From Sulfuricaulis sp. (GTDB lineage: Bacteria > Pseudomonadota > Gammaproteobacteria > Acidiferrobacterales > Sulfurifustaceae), in the NCBI GenBank assembly GCA_024654125.1, contig JANLIC010000141.1, positions 1 through 41,354 of the forward strand: a stretch of DNA of 41,354 nt. Direction: 5' to 3'. A program made the position numbers and the translations under genes. The notes beneath the pieces are model-generated. The model was given only the letters and a program-made list of their open reading frames with translations. It did not search any database and was not told the DNA's origin. Of the stretch, positions 28,164-37,147 are shown one piece after another. Numbering within the stretch: the stretch's first letter is position 1; each line of letters opens with the position of its first letter.

Positions 28164-28925
28164 ATGGGCTTAGCCAAACGCATCATTCCTTGCCTCGACG
28201 TGGACAACGGTCGCGTCGTCAAGGGCGTGCGCTTTGTGGATATCCGCGACGCGGGCGACCCGGTGGAGGTCGCGCGCCGGTACGACGAACAGGGCGCGGA
28301 CGAAGTCACTTTCCTCGACATCACCGCCAGTTCCGACAACCGTGAGACCATGGTGCACGTGGTCGAGGCCATGGCCGCCGATGTGTTCATCCCCCTCACC
28401 GTGGGCGGCGGCATCCGCCAGCTTGCGGACGTGCGCCGCATGCTGAATGCCGGCGCCGACAAGGTCGCGATCAACACCGCCGCGGTGGCGCGTCCTGAAT
28501 TCGTCCGGGAGGCAACAGATCATTTCGGATCGCAATGCATCGTGATCGCGATCGACGCCAAGCAGACTGGGCCGGACAAGTGGGAGGTGTACACCCACGG
28601 CGGGCGCAAGGCGACCGGTCTTGATGCCATCGATTGGGCGCGGAAGATGACGGAATTTGGCGCCGGTGAGATTCTGCTGACCAGCATGGACCGAGACGGT
28701 ACCAGGGACGGATTCGACCTTCGGCTGACGCGCGCCGTGTGCGATACCGTCGGCATTCCCGTGATCGCCTCTGGCGGCGTTGGCAATCTCGATCACCTCG
28801 TCGAGGGCATTATCCAGGGCCACGCCGACGCGGTGCTGGCCGCCAGCATCTTTCATTTCGGTGAATTTACCGTGGCGCAAGCCAAGCAGCGCCTGGCCGC
28901 GGCCGGCATTGAAGTCAGACTTTAA
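28164..28925 (+). CDS. hisF: Imidazole glycerol phosphate synthase cyclase subunit
   Basis: The 253-residue TIM barrel works with HisH to form imidazole glycerol phosphate and AICAR. The catalytic Asp residues are in [15 protein letters not shown] and [12 protein letters not shown]; phosphate loops are TVGGGIR and ASGGVGN. The length is normal. It follows a palindromic repeat. Confidence 0.97.
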   Translation: MGLAKRIIPCLDVDNGRVVKGVRFVDIRDAGDPVEVARRYDEQGADEVTFLDITASSDNRETMVHVVEAMAADVFIPLTVGGGIRQLADVRRMLNAGADKVAINTAAVARPEFVREATDHFGSQCIVIAIDAKQTGPDKWEVYTHGGRKATGLDAIDWARKMTEFGAGEILLTSMDRDGTRDGFDLRLTRAVCDTVGIPVIASGGVGNLDHLVEGIIQGHADAVLAASIFHFGEFTVAQAKQRLAAAGIEVRL

Positions 28926-28935
28926 GCAAAGATCA

Positions 28936-29025
28936 TTCACCGCAAAGACGCGAAGGGCGCAAAGAAAGCGTTCAAAACAGATTTTAATTGGCTAACCTTT
29001 GCGCTCTTTACGCCTTTGCGGTGAA
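28936..29025. repeat. Inverted repeat with 29-base GCAAAG-type arms, between hisF and hisI
   Basis: The left arm 28936-28964 (TTCACCGCAAAGACGCGAAG...) and right arm 28997-29025 are 29 bases each. They are reverse complements at all but about four positions, with a 32-base A/T-rich loop. This is a different family from the ACGCAGAT repeats. It ends 11 bases before hisI ATG. Confidence 0.88.
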
Positions 29026-29036
29026 ATAGGCTTGTC

Positions 29037-29429
29037 ATGACTGATGAATGGCTCAACTCAGTGAAATGGAACAGCGAAGGTCTGGTGCCGGCGATCGCGC
29101 AGGAGGCCAACACCGGCAAGGTGTTGACGCTCGCGTGGATGAATCGCGAGGCGCTGGCAGCGACGGCGCGGGAGAAACGCGCGGTGTACTGGTCGCGGTC
29201 GCGCAAGCAGCTGTGGCGCAAGGGCGAGCAATCCGGTCACGTGCAGACGGTGCGAGACATTCGCCTCGACTGCGACAGCGATGCGGTGCTGCTGATCGTC
29301 GAGCAGCAGGGCGGCATCGCCTGTCACACCGGACGCGAGCGCTGTTTCTACCAGCAACTGCAGGACGACCGCTGGGTGACGGTGGAACCGGTGATCAAGA
29401 GTGAGCAGGAAATCTATGGCAGGAAGTGA
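29037..29429 (+). CDS. hisI: Phosphoribosyl-AMP cyclohydrolase
   Basis: The 130-residue zinc and magnesium enzyme opens the purine ring of phosphoribosyl-AMP. Motifs are [28 protein letters not shown], the DCDSDAVL metal site and the zinc cysteine motif [11 protein letters not shown]. It is monofunctional and is followed by a separate hisE that overlaps it by 14 bases. Confidence 0.97.
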   Translation: MTDEWLNSVKWNSEGLVPAIAQEANTGKVLTLAWMNREALAATAREKRAVYWSRSRKQLWRKGEQSGHVQTVRDIRLDCDSDAVLLIVEQQGGIACHTGRERCFYQQLQDDRWVTVEPVIKSEQEIYGRK

Positions 29430-29751
29430 CAAGTCCGACGTATTGAATAAACTGGCGGAAGTGCTCGAATCGCGTAAGGGCGCTGACCCACAAAGTTCCT
29501 ACGTCGCGGGACTGTACGCCAAGGGGCTGGACGCGATCCTCAAGAAGGTCGGTGAAGAAGCGACCGAAACGGTGCTCGCGGCCAAGACTGGCGAGCGCGC
29601 CAAAATCATTCACGAGACCGCCGATCTGTGGTTCCACACGCTGATTATGCTTGCGCAGACGGGACTGAAGCCGGATGATATCCTCTTCGAGCTGGAGCGT
29701 CGCTTCGGCGTGTCCGGCCTGGAGGAGAAGGCCTCGCGCCCGCGTCAGTAA
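29416..29751 (+). CDS. hisE: Phosphoribosyl-ATP diphosphatase
   Basis: The 111-residue MazG-like all-alpha hydrolase converts phosphoribosyl-ATP to phosphoribosyl-AMP. It has [15 protein letters not shown] and [13 protein letters not shown] (metal-binding Glu/Asp). ATG 29416 is preceded by AGGA at 6-base spacing and lies inside the hisI end; a GTG at 29401 is possible but less likely. It closes hisGDCBHAFIE. Confidence 0.95.
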   Translation: MAGSDKSDVLNKLAEVLESRKGADPQSSYVAGLYAKGLDAILKKVGEEATETVLAAKTGERAKIIHETADLWFHTLIMLAQTGLKPDDILFELERRFGVSGLEEKASRPRQ

Positions 29752-29805
29752 CTCGAAGTACCGACACGGCGCCCACACGCAAGTTTGACCGGAATCTGAC
29801 TCAAC

Positions 29806-29912
29806 ACCCCCTCTCCCTTTAGGGAGAGGGCGGGGGTGAGGGTGAAGAGTCAATCCGTGAATTTGCGCCCCGCCCCTCACCCTACCCTCTCCCCGGAGGG
29901 GAGAGGGGCGAT
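29806..29912. repeat. Nested GGGAGAGGG inverted repeats between hisE and tatA
   Basis: Two compact stems, CCCTCTCCC TTTA GGGAGAGGG (29809-29830) and CCCTCTCCCC GG AGGGGAGAGGG (29885-29907), are joined by GGGGGTGAGGGT and CCCCTCACCCT, which pair with each other. The whole unit is a large nested palindrome of the same general type as at 10050 and 15125. It could end the his transcript. Confidence 0.8.
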
Positions 29913-29958
29913 GGGAATGATTCTTTCACACGAACGGAATTTATTTTGGAGAAACAGC

Positions 29959-30210
29959 ATGGGTACTTTCAGCATTTGGCACTGGATAGTCGTACTGGTC
30001 ATCGTGTTGTTGATTTTCGGCACTAAGAAGTTGCGCAATCTCGGCGGTGACCTCGGCGGCGCCATCAAGAGCTTCAAGCAGTCGATGAAGGAAGGCGGAG
30101 ACAATTCCCCGTCGGAGTCGGATGAGGGCGACCAGGCCAAGAAGATGAAGAACGATTCTGGCCGCGTGATTGACGCGGAAATCACCTCCAAGAAGAAACA
30201 AAAGAGTTAA
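29959..30210 (+). CDS. tatA: Sec-independent protein translocase protein TatA
   Basis: The 83-residue protein has one N-terminal membrane helix ([15 protein letters not shown]), the [20 protein letters not shown] amphipathic helix and a charged tail, matching TatA. ATG 29959 follows GGAGAAACAGC; a longer frame from 29836 reads through the repeat and is rejected. It forms the pore-like part of the Tat system that exports folded proteins such as the Rieske protein encoded downstream. Confidence 0.95.
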   Translation: MGTFSIWHWIVVLVIVLLIFGTKKLRNLGGDLGGAIKSFKQSMKEGGDNSPSESDEGDQAKKMKNDSGRVIDAEITSKKKQKS

Positions 30211-30237
30211 TCCCGTTTTCCGCCACGGTCACGCGCG

Positions 30238-30669
30238 ATGTTCGACATCGGCTTTTCCGAACTGGTGGCGGTCGGTCTGATCGCATTGATCGTGCTGGGC
30301 CCGAAACGCCTGCCGGAGGTGGCGCGCACTGCCGGCCGCTGGATGGGGCAGTTGCGACGCTTCATCACCGACGTCAAGCAGGACATCGACCGCGAGGTTC
30401 GTTCGGAGGATCTGGCAGAATTGCGCAAGCTCAAGGAAGAGCTGAACGATACCCGCCAAATGATGCAAAACACCTCGGGTGAACTGGTCAAGGGTTTCAC
30501 GGAGATAAATCCCGAGTATTCCTCTCCCACCATCCGTTCCTCTGAAGCGCCCGCGCTCACGGATGGCTCCGCGGCGTCTTCAAAAGTGGCGCGCCGGCGT
30601 GGCGGCTCCCGCGGCCAGGCACGGGCCGGAAAGAAACATGGCAAATCCCGAAAAACCCGGCGCCGCTGA
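30238..30669 (+). CDS. tatB: Sec-independent protein translocase protein TatB
   Basis: The 143-residue protein begins MFDIGFSELVAVGLIALIVLGPKRLPEVART (family signature FDIGFSEL and LGPKRLP). A long helix (30-95) follows, then a basic tail rich in Arg, Gly and Lys. TatB with TatC recognises twin-arginine signals. Its end overlaps tatC by 32 bases. Confidence 0.95.
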   Translation: MFDIGFSELVAVGLIALIVLGPKRLPEVARTAGRWMGQLRRFITDVKQDIDREVRSEDLAELRKLKEELNDTRQMMQNTSGELVKGFTEINPEYSSPTIRSSEAPALTDGSAASSKVARRRGGSRGQARAGKKHGKSRKTRRR

Positions 30670-31483
30670 AGGCGGCCTGATTTCGCATCTGCTGGAGCTG
30701 CGCGACCGCCTGCTCTATTCGGTGATCGCGATTTTCGCTGTCTTCATCGCGTTGTTAGTGTTCGTTGGCACCGGCAAAGTGTATACCTTGCTGGCCAAGC
30801 CATTAATGGAGGTTCTGCCGTCAGGCGCCACCATGGTTGCGACCGAGGTGGCCTCACCGTTTCTCACGCCGATGAAACTCACGCTCGCGGTGTCGATTGT
30901 GTTCTCCATTCCTTTCCTGCTGTATCAGCTCTGGGCCTTTGTGGCGCCGGGGCTCTATCGCCACGAGCGCCGTCTGGTGATGCCGCTGGTTTTATCCAGC
31001 ACGCTTCTGTTCTACGGTGGCATGGCGTTCGCTTATTTTGTCGTATTTCCCATGGCCTTTGGTTTTTTTATAGACGCTTTGCCGCCCGGTGTGACCATGA
31101 TGACCGACATCCGCTCCTACATGGATTTTGTGTTCTCCATGTTCTTCGCCTTCGGCATCGCCTTCGAGGTGCCGGTGGCAGTGGTGCTGTTGGCGCGCAT
31201 GGGCGTAATCAACCCCGACACGCTGGGGCAAAAGCGTCCCTACGTAATTTTGTGGGCCTTCGTCGTGGCCGCGGTCATCACGCCGCCGGACGTCTTTTCC
31301 CAGTTCTTCTTGGCGGTGCCGATGATCCTGTTGTTCGAGGTCGGGTTGCTCGTGTCGCGCTGGATGAAGCGCTCGGCCGATGCCGCCGTAGACAGCGGTC
31401 GGCGCGACCTGACCGAGGCCGAGATCGAAAACGAGTTCCGGAAGCACGACGAGGCATTCACCAGCAAATCGACGGATAAATAG
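30638..31483 (+). CDS. tatC: Sec-independent protein translocase protein TatC
   Basis: The 281-residue protein has six membrane segments and the core LISHLLELRDRLLYSV, LYQLWAFVAPGLYRHERR, and ITPPDVFSQFFLAVPM. It is the twin-arginine signal receptor. ATG 30638 is preceded by GGAAAGAA; a start at 30563 would add residues with no family character. It is convergent with the DegS-like gene, separated by 65 bases with no strong terminator. Confidence 0.96.
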   Translation: MANPEKPGAAEGGLISHLLELRDRLLYSVIAIFAVFIALLVFVGTGKVYTLLAKPLMEVLPSGATMVATEVASPFLTPMKLTLAVSIVFSIPFLLYQLWAFVAPGLYRHERRLVMPLVLSSTLLFYGGMAFAYFVVFPMAFGFFIDALPPGVTMMTDIRSYMDFVFSMFFAFGIAFEVPVAVVLLARMGVINPDTLGQKRPYVILWAFVVAAVITPPDVFSQFFLAVPMILLFEVGLLVSRWMKRSADAAVDSGRRDLTEAEIENEFRKHDEAFTSKSTDK

Positions 31484-31548
31484 GAAAGAACAATTATTCC
31501 GGATAAATCACGGGCGAAACCGCCATTAAAAAAATCGTCCGATCCGTT

Positions 31549-32718
31549 CTACTCCATCACTCCCGACTGCGTCGGGCGTTCAGTGGCGGTGGCCTGCAGC
31601 ATCATCGATTTCCCCTCGCGCAGGATTTCCAGTTTCACCGTGCTCCCGGGCTTGTGGCCGGAGATGTTCAGCAGCGCTTCGCGCGTCTCGCTGATCTTTT
31701 TGCCATCGATGGAAACCAGCACGTCGCCCGGTTGCAGCCCGGCCTGATGCGCCGGCCCGCCGCGTACCACGCCGACCACCACCACGCCCTTCGACTCCTT
31801 GAGTTCGAGCGCGCCCGCGATCTGGGGCGTGATGACCTGGGCCTCGATGCCAAGCCAGCCGCGCAGCGGGCGGCCATGCTCGATGATTTCCTGCATCACG
31901 TTCTGGGCGAGGCTGGTAGGGATGGCAAAGCCGATACCCTGGTTGCCGCCGCTGCGCGAGAAGATCGCGGTGTTGATGCCAACCAGGTTGCCTTCGGCAT
32001 CGATCAGTGCGCCGCCCGAATTTCCCGGGTTGATGGCGGCGTCGGTCTGAATGAAATTCTCGAATGTGTTGATGCCGAGCTTGTTGCGACCGGTGGCGCT
32101 GACGATGCCCATGGTCACGGCCTGGCCCACGCCGAAAGGATTGCCGATGGCCAGCACCACGTCGCCGACGCGCAATCTGTCTGAATGCCCGAGCGAGATC
32201 ACCGGCAGTTTCTTGAGGTCGATTTTCAGCACCGCGATGTCGGTTTCCGGATCGCTGCCCACGACCTTGGCTGGCACCATGCGCCCGTCCTGCAGCGACA
32301 CCTGGATGGCGTCGGCGCCGCGGATGACGTGATGATTGGTGAGGATGAAACCCTGTGCGCTCATGATGACACCGGACCCGAGGCTGGTTTCCACGCGTTT
32401 GCGCGGCGTGATCAGATTGTCGGCCCCGCCAAAGAACTGGCGGAAGACGGGATCGTCGAAGAAGGGATGTGGCCGCACGGTAACGATCTTGGCGGTATTG
32501 ATATTGACCACGGCGGGCGAGGAACGATCCACGGCCCGCGCGTAGGAGTACGGGCCGCCGACCGGGTGTTTTGCGGGCTCGGGCGCGGTCTGGCGGATTT
32601 CAACCATTGGCGCCTCCTGCCCGCCGATCTCCGGCCACAGATACATCACCACGAAGGCAATCGCCAGCCCGAGGACAACGGCCTGGACGAAATATGTCAG
32701 GGTTTGACGCGAAAACAT
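31549..32718 (-). CDS. Membrane-anchored S1C serine protease, DegS/AlgW/DegQ-like
   Basis: The 389-residue protein has an N-terminal membrane anchor (TYFVQAVVLGLAIAFVVMYLW), a trypsin-like protease domain with the triad H130 (ILTNHHV), D160 (ETDIAVL) and S234 (NPGNSGGAL), and a single PDZ domain (GVVRGGPAHQAGLQPGDVL). One PDZ and an uncleaved anchor fit DegS/AlgW, which sense misfolded outer-membrane proteins and cut the anti-sigma factor. Location next to pet and ssp genes matches AlgW/DegS loci in related bacteria. Transcribed opposite to its neighbours, from the spacer shared with petA. Confidence 0.88.
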   Translation of the reverse strand: MFSRQTLTYFVQAVVLGLAIAFVVMYLWPEIGGQEAPMVEIRQTAPEPAKHPVGGPYSYARAVDRSSPAVVNINTAKIVTVRPHPFFDDPVFRQFFGGADNLITPRKRVETSLGSGVIMSAQGFILTNHHVIRGADAIQVSLQDGRMVPAKVVGSDPETDIAVLKIDLKKLPVISLGHSDRLRVGDVVLAIGNPFGVGQAVTMGIVSATGRNKLGINTFENFIQTDAAINPGNSGGALIDAEGNLVGINTAIFSRSGGNQGIGFAIPTSLAQNVMQEIIEHGRPLRGWLGIEAQVITPQIAGALELKESKGVVVVGVVRGGPAHQAGLQPGDVLVSIDGKKISETREALLNISGHKPGSTVKLEILREGKSMMLQATATERPTQSGVME

Positions 32719-32852
32719 GTTCGGTATGCCAATCCGGATGTCCGGGCGACGATTCTATCTGATTAGCCCGTCCACGCGCGCCATAACGCCATCGGATTTA
32801 TCGGATATCGGTGTTTTCGGGAAGAATTTCAAACGCGACTTGATTTAAGCGC

Positions 32853-32879
32853 TTGACTCCAGCAGGGATGATATATAAT
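32853..32879 (+). promoter_or_regulatory. Candidate sigma-70 promoter for petABC
   Basis: In the 281-base spacer between the divergent protease and petA genes, TTGACT (32853-32858) precedes TATAAT (32874-32879). The -10 is a perfect consensus, but the 15-base spacer is shorter than the preferred 17. It would give an untranslated leader of about 115 bases before petA. No other promoter of similar quality was seen there. Confidence 0.45.
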
Positions 32880-32999
32880 CCTATCCGCCGTTTTTCGGTA
32901 CCAGACGGTTTAACTTGATAAATTGTCCGATTCATCTCAGAAAATTACGCCGATGCGCGTGATTTTTTGTTTTTTGCTCCACCAGATTGAGGGGGTTTC

Positions 33000-33599
33000 A
33001 TGAGTAAAGAGGGTGTCAATCCGCGTCGTCGGCGCTTGCTGGCGATCACCAGCGGATTAGGAGTGGTTGGAACGGCATTTGCGGTTACCCCTTTTATCCT
33101 CAGCATGTTCCCGAGCGCCCGCGCCAAGGCGGCGGGCGCGCCGGTGGAGGTGGACATCAGCAATATCGAACCCGGCCAGCTGCTTACCGTCGAGTGGCGC
33201 GGCAAGCCGGTGTGGATCCTGCGTCGCACGCCGGAGATGCTGAAATCGCTCCACGACGTCGACCCGCATCTGGCCGATCCGAAATCCAAGGTCGTTGATC
33301 AGCAGCCTGCATATGCGCGGAACGAGGCGCGCTCCATCAAGCCGGAAATCCTCGTGATGGTCGGCATCTGCACGCATCTCGGCTGTTCGCCGGACAAGCG
33401 CCTCGACGCCGGCACGGCCTCGGGCCTCGGTGACGACTGGAAGGGCGGCTTCTTCTGCCCTTGCCACGGTTCCAAGTTCGACCTGGCCGGGCGGGTATAT
33501 AAAAATGTTCCGGCGCCCACCAATCTAGAAGTGCCGCCACACGCCTATCTCTCCGACACGCGCATCGTCATCGGCGCCGATAAGAAAGGAGCCGCGTAA
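33000..33599 (+). CDS. petA: Ubiquinol-cytochrome c reductase iron-sulfur (Rieske) subunit
   Basis: The 199-residue protein has a twin-arginine type N-terminus (NPRRRRLLAITSG) and a hydrophobic anchor (GVVGTAFAVTPFILSMF). The [2Fe-2S] ligand motifs are CTHLGCS (124-130) and CPCHGS (153-158). It takes electrons from quinol at the Qo site and passes them to cytochrome c1. Folded Fe-S export needs the Tat system, encoded 2 kb upstream. The ribosome site GAGGGGG precedes ATG 33000. The stop overlaps petB by one base (TAATG). Confidence 0.97.
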   Translation: MSKEGVNPRRRRLLAITSGLGVVGTAFAVTPFILSMFPSARAKAAGAPVEVDISNIEPGQLLTVEWRGKPVWILRRTPEMLKSLHDVDPHLADPKSKVVDQQPAYARNEARSIKPEILVMVGICTHLGCSPDKRLDAGTASGLGDDWKGGFFCPCHGSKFDLAGRVYKNVPAPTNLEVPPHAYLSDTRIVIGADKKGAA

Positions 33600-34849
33600 T
33601 GCAAACGCTCCTGGCGTGGATTGACGAGCGCTTTCCCCTGACCAAGGTCTGGAAGGAACACCTCGCCGAATACTACGCGCCCAAGAATTTTAATTTCTGG
33701 TATTACTTCGGGTCGCTGGCGCTGCTGGTGCTGGTAATGCAGATTGTCACCGGTATTTTTCTCACCATGCATTACAAGCCGGACACCGCGCTCGCCTTCG
33801 CCTCCGTCGAGTACATCATGCGCGACGTGGACTGGGGCTGGCTGATCCGCTACATGCACTCCACCGGGGCATCTTTCTTCTTTATCGTCGTGTACCTGCA
33901 CATGTTCCGCGCCCTCCTCTACGGGTCGTACCAGAAGCCGCGCGAGCTCATCTGGCTGATCGGCGTGGTGATTTTCGTCGCGCTCATGGCCGAGGCCTTC
34001 ACGGGCTACCTGCTGCCGTGGGGCAACATGTCTTACTGGGGCGCGCAGGTGATCATTTCGCTGTTCGACGCCATCCCGGTAGTTGGCCCGACGCTGTCCG
34101 AATGGCTCCGCGGCGATTTCGTGGTGTCCGACGCCACGCTCAACCGCTTCTTCGCGTTCCACGTCAGCGCCATCCCGCTGATCCTGGTGGCGCTGGTGTT
34201 CGTGCACATCGTGGCATTGCACAAGGTCGGCTCGAACAACCCCGACGGCGTCGAGATCAAGAAAAAGAAGGGCCCGGACGGCATCCCGCTCGATGGCATC
34301 CCGTTCCATCCGTACTACACGGTGAAGGACATCGTCGGCGTGACGGTGTTCCTGATGCTGTTCGCGGCAGTGATGTTTTTCGCGCCGGAACTGTGGGGCT
34401 GGTTCCTGGAGCCGGACAATTTCGTGCCGGCCAACAACCTGCTGACGCCGCCGGAGATCGTGCCGCTGTGGTACTTCACGCCGTACTACTCGATCCTGCG
34501 CGCCAGCGTGTACAACTTCTTCTGGATCGACGCCAAGATCTGGGGCGTGATCTTCATGTGGCTGTCCATCCTGCTGTTCTTCTTTATCCCATGGCTGGAT
34601 CGTTCCCCGGTCAAATCCATCCGCTACCGCGGCGGAAAATATAAAACCGCCCTTGCCATCTTCGTGGTGAGCTTCATCGTTCTGGGTTATCTGGGCACCA
34701 AGAGCCCGGAAGTGGTGAGCTTTTTCTGGGTCAAGAACGTGTACTGGGTGCAGGCGTTCACGGTTCTGTATTTCGCCTTCTTCTTCCTGATGCCGTGGTA
34801 CACCAAATATGACAAGACCAAGCCGGTGCCGGAAAGGGTGACCGGGTAA
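33599..34849 (+). CDS. petB: Ubiquinol-cytochrome c reductase cytochrome b subunit
   Basis: The 416-residue membrane protein of the bc1 complex has eight helices. Heme-ligand histidine pairs lie in RYMHSTGASFFFIVVYLHMF and FAFHVSAIPLILVALVFVHI. The Qo region reads PPEIVPLWYFTPYYSIL, so the PEWY motif is replaced by PLWY. The loop with KKKKGPDGIPLDGIPFHPYY is a proteobacterial type. One-base overlaps (TAATG) link it to petA and petC. Confidence 0.97.
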   Translation: MQTLLAWIDERFPLTKVWKEHLAEYYAPKNFNFWYYFGSLALLVLVMQIVTGIFLTMHYKPDTALAFASVEYIMRDVDWGWLIRYMHSTGASFFFIVVYLHMFRALLYGSYQKPRELIWLIGVVIFVALMAEAFTGYLLPWGNMSYWGAQVIISLFDAIPVVGPTLSEWLRGDFVVSDATLNRFFAFHVSAIPLILVALVFVHIVALHKVGSNNPDGVEIKKKKGPDGIPLDGIPFHPYYTVKDIVGVTVFLMLFAAVMFFAPELWGWFLEPDNFVPANNLLTPPEIVPLWYFTPYYSILRASVYNFFWIDAKIWGVIFMWLSILLFFFIPWLDRSPVKSIRYRGGKYKTALAIFVVSFIVLGYLGTKSPEVVSFFWVKNVYWVQAFTVLYFAFFFLMPWYTKYDKTKPVPERVTG

Positions 34850-35592
34850 TGAGAAAGCTCCTGATGCTGGTGGTTGTCCTCGGCCTGCCGACCGGCGCTT
34901 TCGCCGCGGGCGGGCACATGTCCTGCGGCGCGGTCGATTGCGATCGCGTCGACATCGACCTCGGCGACCAGGCCTCGCTGCAGCGCGGCGCGCGCATCTT
35001 CGTCAACTACTGCCTTTCCTGTCACAGCGCCTCGTACATGCGCTACAACCGCATGGGCCACGACCTCGGCATCAGCGATGAGCTGGTCAAGGAGCACCTC
35101 CTGTTCTCCGCCGACAAGGTGGGCGATCTGATGAAGGCGGTGATGCCCAAGGATGACGCGCGGGACTGGTTCGGCGTGGCGCCGCCCGACCTATCGTTGA
35201 TCGCGCGCTCGCGTAAGCCGGCCTGGGTTTACACCTACATGCGCAGCTTCTACCGCGACAGCAAATCGCCGTCCGGCTGGAACAACACGGTGTTCGCGCA
35301 TGTGGCCATGCCGCACGTGCTGTACGAGTGGCAGGGCGATCAGCGCGCGGTGCTCAAGAAGGACAAGCACGGCGTCGAGGTGTTCGACCGCTTCGAGATC
35401 GAACGCGTCGGCACCATGAACCCGAAGGAATACGATCGTGCCATGCGTGATCTGACGAATTTCCTCACCTATCTCGGCGAGCCGGCCAAACTGGTACGCT
35501 ACAGGATCGGTGTCTACGTGCTCATTTTCCTGGCGGTATTCATCGTATTCGCCTACTTGCTGAAGAAGGAATACTGGAAGGACATTCATTGA
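34849..35592 (+). CDS. petC: Ubiquinol-cytochrome c reductase cytochrome c1 subunit
   Basis: The 247-residue protein has a signal peptide (KLLMLVVVLGLPTGAFA), one heme c motif CLSCH (55-59), the sixth-ligand methionine region (VMPKDDARDWFG and the later FAHVAMPHVLYEWQG) and a C-terminal membrane anchor (GVYVLIFLAVFIVFAYLL). It passes electrons to soluble cytochromes. It ends the petABC operon; sspA follows after 49 bases. Confidence 0.96.
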   Translation: MRKLLMLVVVLGLPTGAFAAGGHMSCGAVDCDRVDIDLGDQASLQRGARIFVNYCLSCHSASYMRYNRMGHDLGISDELVKEHLLFSADKVGDLMKAVMPKDDARDWFGVAPPDLSLIARSRKPAWVYTYMRSFYRDSKSPSGWNNTVFAHVAMPHVLYEWQGDQRAVLKKDKHGVEVFDRFEIERVGTMNPKEYDRAMRDLTNFLTYLGEPAKLVRYRIGVYVLIFLAVFIVFAYLLKKEYWKDIH

Positions 35593-35641
35593 AGCAACAG
35601 GGATATTCACTGGCTGCGGCGACACGCCGCCCGGAGTCCGC

Positions 35642-36295
35642 ATGACAGAAAAGAACGTATTGTCCACGCCCGCGGCGCGCAAGCCGATCATGACGCTTTA
35701 TTCCGGGACCACCGATCCGTGGAGCCACCGCACGCGCATCGTCCTGTTCGAGAAGGACATCGAGTGCCAGATCGTGGACGTGGACGTTAACAAGAAGCAG
35801 CGCGAACTGGGCGAGCTCAATCCCTACAACCAAGTGCCGACCATGGTCGACCGCGACCTGGTGCTGTATGAATCCAACATCATCAATGAATATCTCGATG
35901 AGCGCCTGCCGCACCCACCGCTGATGCCGGTGGACCCGGTGTCGCGCGCCCGTGCGCGGTTGATGCTGGTGCGTTTCGACCGCGACTGGTACGGTCTGAT
36001 CGGGAGCATCTCCGGTGGCGACAAGAAATCGGCCACGCGCGCGCGCCACGCGCTGCGTGACGGTCTCACGGTGATTTCGCCGATTTTCAAGGAGCAGCCG
36101 TTTGCGCTGGGCGACGAATTCTCGCTGGTGGACTGTTCACTCGCGCCGCTGCTGTGGCGGCTGGGCCATTGGGGTATCGAACTGCCGCGCCAGGCCAAGC
36201 CCATTCTCGACTACGGTACTAAGCTGTTCCAGCGCAAGTCCTTCAAGCTGTCGCTCACCGAGGCGGAAAAGACTTTGCGCCCCCCCAAGCGGTGA
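35642..36295 (+). CDS. sspA: Stringent starvation protein A (GST-like)
   Basis: The 217-residue glutathione-S-transferase fold protein carries MTLYSGTTDPWSHRTRIVLFEKD, NPYNQVPTMVDRDLVLYESNIINEYLDERLPHP, and the SspA-type C-terminal helix domain. SspA binds RNA polymerase and supports stress and starvation responses; it is not an active GST. The petABC-sspA-sspB order is common in beta and gammaproteobacteria. Confidence 0.93.
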   Translation: MTEKNVLSTPAARKPIMTLYSGTTDPWSHRTRIVLFEKDIECQIVDVDVNKKQRELGELNPYNQVPTMVDRDLVLYESNIINEYLDERLPHPPLMPVDPVSRARARLMLVRFDRDWYGLIGSISGGDKKSATRARHALRDGLTVISPIFKEQPFALGDEFSLVDCSLAPLLWRLGHWGIELPRQAKPILDYGTKLFQRKSFKLSLTEAEKTLRPPKR

Positions 36296-36313
36296 GCGGC
36301 GATCCCCGCGAGT

Positions 36314-36724
36314 GTGGACCCGCGGCACATGACCCCGATCAAGCTCTATCTGATGCGCGCCGTCCATGACTGGGCGGTGGACAATCATTTCACGCCGCAG
36401 GTGCTGGTGGACGCCACCGCCGCCGGTGTAAAGGTGCCGATGAATTACGTGCAGGACGGCCGCATCGTGCTGAACGTCCATCCCCGCTCGGTGCAACAAC
36501 TTGAATTCGGCGATGATGCCCTGCGGTTTTCCGCGCGCTTCGGCGTGCAGAGCCTGCGCGTCGAAATCCCGCACGCCGCGGTGCTCGCGATCTACGCGCG
36601 CGAGAACAGCCAGGGCATTACCTTCCCGGAATTGCCGGCCGGGGAAGGCAAGGAACCCGACGGTGACAGCCCCCCTGACGGTAAACCGCCGGTCAAGGGC
36701 CCCAGCCTGCGCGTCGTCAAATAG
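36314..36724 (+). CDS. sspB: ClpXP protease specificity-enhancing factor SspB
   Basis: This 136-residue protein tethers ssrA-tagged proteins to ClpXP. The conserved start MTPIKLYLMRAVHDWAVDN, NYVQDGRIVLNV, and FSARFGVQ.L.VEIPHAAVLAIYARENSQG match the family; the C-terminal tail ends in a ClpX-binding-like LRVVK. GTG 36314 gives the same spacing to the TPxxxYLxRA block as in E. coli SspB, so I prefer it over ATG 36329. It is 18 bases after sspA. Confidence 0.92.
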   Translation: MDPRHMTPIKLYLMRAVHDWAVDNHFTPQVLVDATAAGVKVPMNYVQDGRIVLNVHPRSVQQLEFGDDALRFSARFGVQSLRVEIPHAAVLAIYARENSQGITFPELPAGEGKEPDGDSPPDGKPPVKGPSLRVVK

Positions 36725-36825
36725 CGCGCCGGTCTCTGGCCTGCGTTCCGTCCGCGCGGTGCGGCTGTCACGAAACGCGCTCTTTGGGTAATCTTGTAAG
36801 TAAGATCTACCTGGCGGAATGAACC

Positions 36826-37134
36826 ATGCGCACCTTCAAACTCCTTCTGATGCTTTCCATGATATTCATGGCCCTGACCGTGCGCGCCGCCGACAAGGCA
36901 CAGACTGAAAATGCCGAAGGGCAGAAGGAAGAAGACCCGCCCCAGCGCGCCGAACGACCGCAACGCGAGGCGGTCAAGCTCTCGCCGCATGCGCGTGAAT
37001 CCGCGCCGCGCCCGGACGAAAGCGGGGAGATGCAACGCGTGGCGCCGCCGCGCGCCAAATCCCCCTTGCAGCATGTGCCGGCGCTGATGGACCCGCCTCC
37101 GCTACCTACCGGACAGCCTCCCGCCAAACCTTAA
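36826..37134 (+). CDS. Small exported proline-rich protein, unknown function
   Basis: The product has 102 residues. The first 21 form a signal peptide ([20 protein letters not shown], cut likely after RAA). The rest is hydrophilic, rich in Pro, Glu, Arg and Lys with no fold visible, ending in [14 protein letters not shown] do not recognise it. GC-rich codon use matches the neighbourhood. It may be a periplasmic spacer or regulatory peptide, but no function can be supported. A macrodomain gene starts 1 to 13 bases after it. Confidence 0.6.
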   Translation: MRTFKLLLMLSMIFMALTVRAADKAQTENAEGQKEEDPPQRAERPQREAVKLSPHARESAPRPDESGEMQRVAPPRAKSPLQHVPALMDPPPLPTGQPPAKP

Positions 37135-37147
37135 AGTGCCAGCGCCG

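Noticed and set aside
30207-30644. Minus-strand frame opposite tatB
   Set aside because: TatB is well supported on the plus strand, and the antisense frame has no domain character.
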